64,000 bases of DNA from Parvimonas sp035282405. GTDB taxonomy: Bacteria > Bacillota > Clostridia > Tissierellales > Peptoniphilaceae. Every line of letters starts with the position of its first letter. Positions within the stretch are counted from its first letter, which is position 1. The position numbers were made by a program, and so were the translations under genes. The notes under the pieces are model-generated. The model saw only the letters and a program-made list of their open reading frames with translations, was not told where the DNA came from and did no database searches. Positions 63,179 through 64,000 of the stretch are shown here, piece after piece. The stretch spans positions 62,001-126,000 of the forward strand of contig NZ_JAYKBP010000003.1 of the NCBI RefSeq assembly GCF_035282405.1. The letters run 5' to 3'.

Positions 63179-63343
63179 ATGAAAAACAAGGAACTTATCA
63201 ATTTAAATTGGACTTCAGAAAAAGATTTATCTTCTAAAGCTGCTACTGCAATGTTTGGTAAGGATAAATCAAAGGATAGAGATCATCCTGGATGTTATGC
63301 TTGTTGTTGCTGTTGTTGTTGGAGTTCAAATAAAAAAAAGTAG
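63179..63343 (+). CDS. TOMM precursor peptide with hexacysteine core
   Basis: 54 residues. The leader (1 to about 34) contains INLNWTSEKDLSSKAATAMF. The core region (about 35-54) has C39, then C42-C47 in CYACCCCCCWSS, and a KKK tail. Strong AAGGAGGTGA sits before the ATG at 63179; an upstream in-frame start at 63131 would skip this site. Seven Cys and two Ser (49, 50) are candidate heterocyclisation sites. HPG just before C39 could be a cleavage region. It directly follows the dehydrogenase gene. Function (toxin, bacteriocin or signal) unknown. Confidence 0.9.
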   Translation: MKNKELINLNWTSEKDLSSKAATAMFGKDKSKDRDHPGCYACCCCCCWSSNKKK

Positions 63344-63446
63344 TTAAATATAGACAAAAATAAGCTATATTTAGAAAGAGAAGATTAAATTTTAGTAATA
63401 CAGTTTTTCATTTTGTAGAAAAAAATTTAATTTGTTAAAAATATTG

Positions 63447-63480
63447 AAATAAGGTGATACTATATGTTATCACCTTATTT
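63447..63480 (+). terminator. Hairpin between precursor and protease genes
   Basis: A perfect 13-bp stem AAATAAGGTGATA / TATCACCTTATTT with an 8-nt loop. The T-tract is short, so partial readthrough is plausible, which would keep the precursor transcript abundant over the downstream gene. Confidence 0.7.
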
Positions 63481-63511
63481 CCAATGTTATTTTTATAAAA
63501 AAAGGATTATT

Positions 63512-64000
63512 ATGGATATATTATTTTTATTATTAAAGGGATTAATTATGCTACCGGTTGTTTGGTTATTAATGTTTATTACTATATTCTTTCATGAGAT
63601 GGGACATGTGGTTATGTATGTTTTATTCTATAGAGAAAATAATTGGACTGTCGATTTAGGAATAGGAAACTTTAAACTCATAAGAATTGGAAGATTTACT
63701 ATTTATCTAAATATGCTTTGTGGTTATGCTCGTTGTAATATTACAAAAGGATACAATAAACTAAGTTCTATAATGCTATGTAGTGGTGGATTTTTTGTGA
63801 ATTTATTTTTTGTAATATTACTTTGGATATGTTTACAAAATATTGATTTTGGAACAAATAATTTTCTTCGATGGTGTGTTAATTTCTTGTTTTATTCTAA
63901 CTTATTTCAATTTTTAGGAACAATTATACCGATGACAATTGGAAATTATTCAAGTGATGGGATGTGGGTTCTTCGTAATTTAAGAGGAGAATTTGATGAA
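63512..64000 (+). CDS. M50-like membrane metalloprotease (partial)
   Basis: An open frame of 163 codons running off the window end. The N-terminal membrane helix contains TIFFHEMGHVVMYVLFY with the zinc motif HExxH. After further hydrophobic segments, NYSSDGMWVLRNLRG provides the second metal-ligand region (SDG, like the NPDG motif of M50). GGAT-like weak site before the ATG. Its position after the TOMM precursor makes it a candidate leader peptidase or export partner, by inference. The gene is truncated only by the window edge. Confidence 0.78.
   Translation, partial: MDILFLLLKGLIMLPVVWLLMFITIFFHEMGHVVMYVLFYRENNWTVDLGIGNFKLIRIGRFTIYLNMLCGYARCNITKGYNKLSSIMLCSGGFFVNLFFVILLWICLQNIDFGTNNFLRWCVNFLFYSNLFQFLGTIIPMTIGNYSSDGMWVLRNLRGEFDE

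Overview
The window is very AT-rich, with Gram-positive (Firmicutes) traits: strong AGGAGG ribosome-binding sites, sigma-A promoters, a lipoprotein signal, a sortase-type LPKTN anchor, Trp/Tyr cell-wall-binding repeats, and the core block gdpP-rplI-dnaB-dnaD-dnaI-serS. The base composition and gene set suggest an anaerobic coccus of the Peptoniphilaceae, perhaps Parvimonas-like. That assignment is inference. No rRNA, tRNA, CRISPR array or transposase gene was seen.

Layout. 0-9.2 kb: an OmpR/VanS-like two-component system, an oppABCDF peptide importer on the minus strand, and a MATE exporter. 9.4-16.8 kb: a four-gene defence operon made of a fused two-domain adenine methyltransferase, an AlwI-like restriction endonuclease, and a PD-(D/E)XK nuclease plus SF2 helicase pair that looks like Hachiman (HamA/HamB). 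16.9-26.9 kb: a P1B metal ATPase facing a TetR gene, HAD phosphatase, S9 peptidase, GNAT, a C-N hydrolase, an HxlR/SnoaL pair lying between two direct-repeat copies, and an alpha/beta hydrolase with its own TetR and a two-operator promoter. 27.4-34.4 kb: surface proteins (cell-wall-binding repeat protein, transglutaminase-like lipoprotein, LPKTN-anchored coiled-coil protein). 34.6-38.1 kb: small accessory genes with tandem duplications and decayed copies. 38.4-48.9 kb: the housekeeping operon for c-di-AMP turnover, ribosomal protein L9, replicative helicase and loader, seryl-tRNA synthetase and a DD-carboxypeptidase. 49-58 kb: transporters, RNA-modification enzymes and a duplicated pair of L7/L12-like membrane-anchored proteins. 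58.1-59.8 kb: an ABC-F ribosome-protection gene behind a leader-peptide attenuator. 59.9-64 kb: a thiazole/oxazole-modified microcin (TOMM) cluster that runs off the window end.

Most notable system: the TOMM cluster. A consensus promoter drives an E1-like/RRE protein, a YcaO cyclodehydratase, a SagB-type dehydrogenase and a 54-residue precursor whose core holds a CYACCCCCCW stretch. A hairpin and an M50-like membrane metalloprotease follow. The ABC-F gene directly upstream could give self-protection if the product acts on ribosomes, but this is speculative.

A recurring theme is local tandem duplication followed by decay. Three well-supported cases (23.6-25.3 kb, 36.6-38.1 kb, 56.1-58.1 kb) and one weaker one (35.7-36.3 kb) leave truncated but recognisable gene remnants. 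Two families of short dispersed intergenic repeats were also found.
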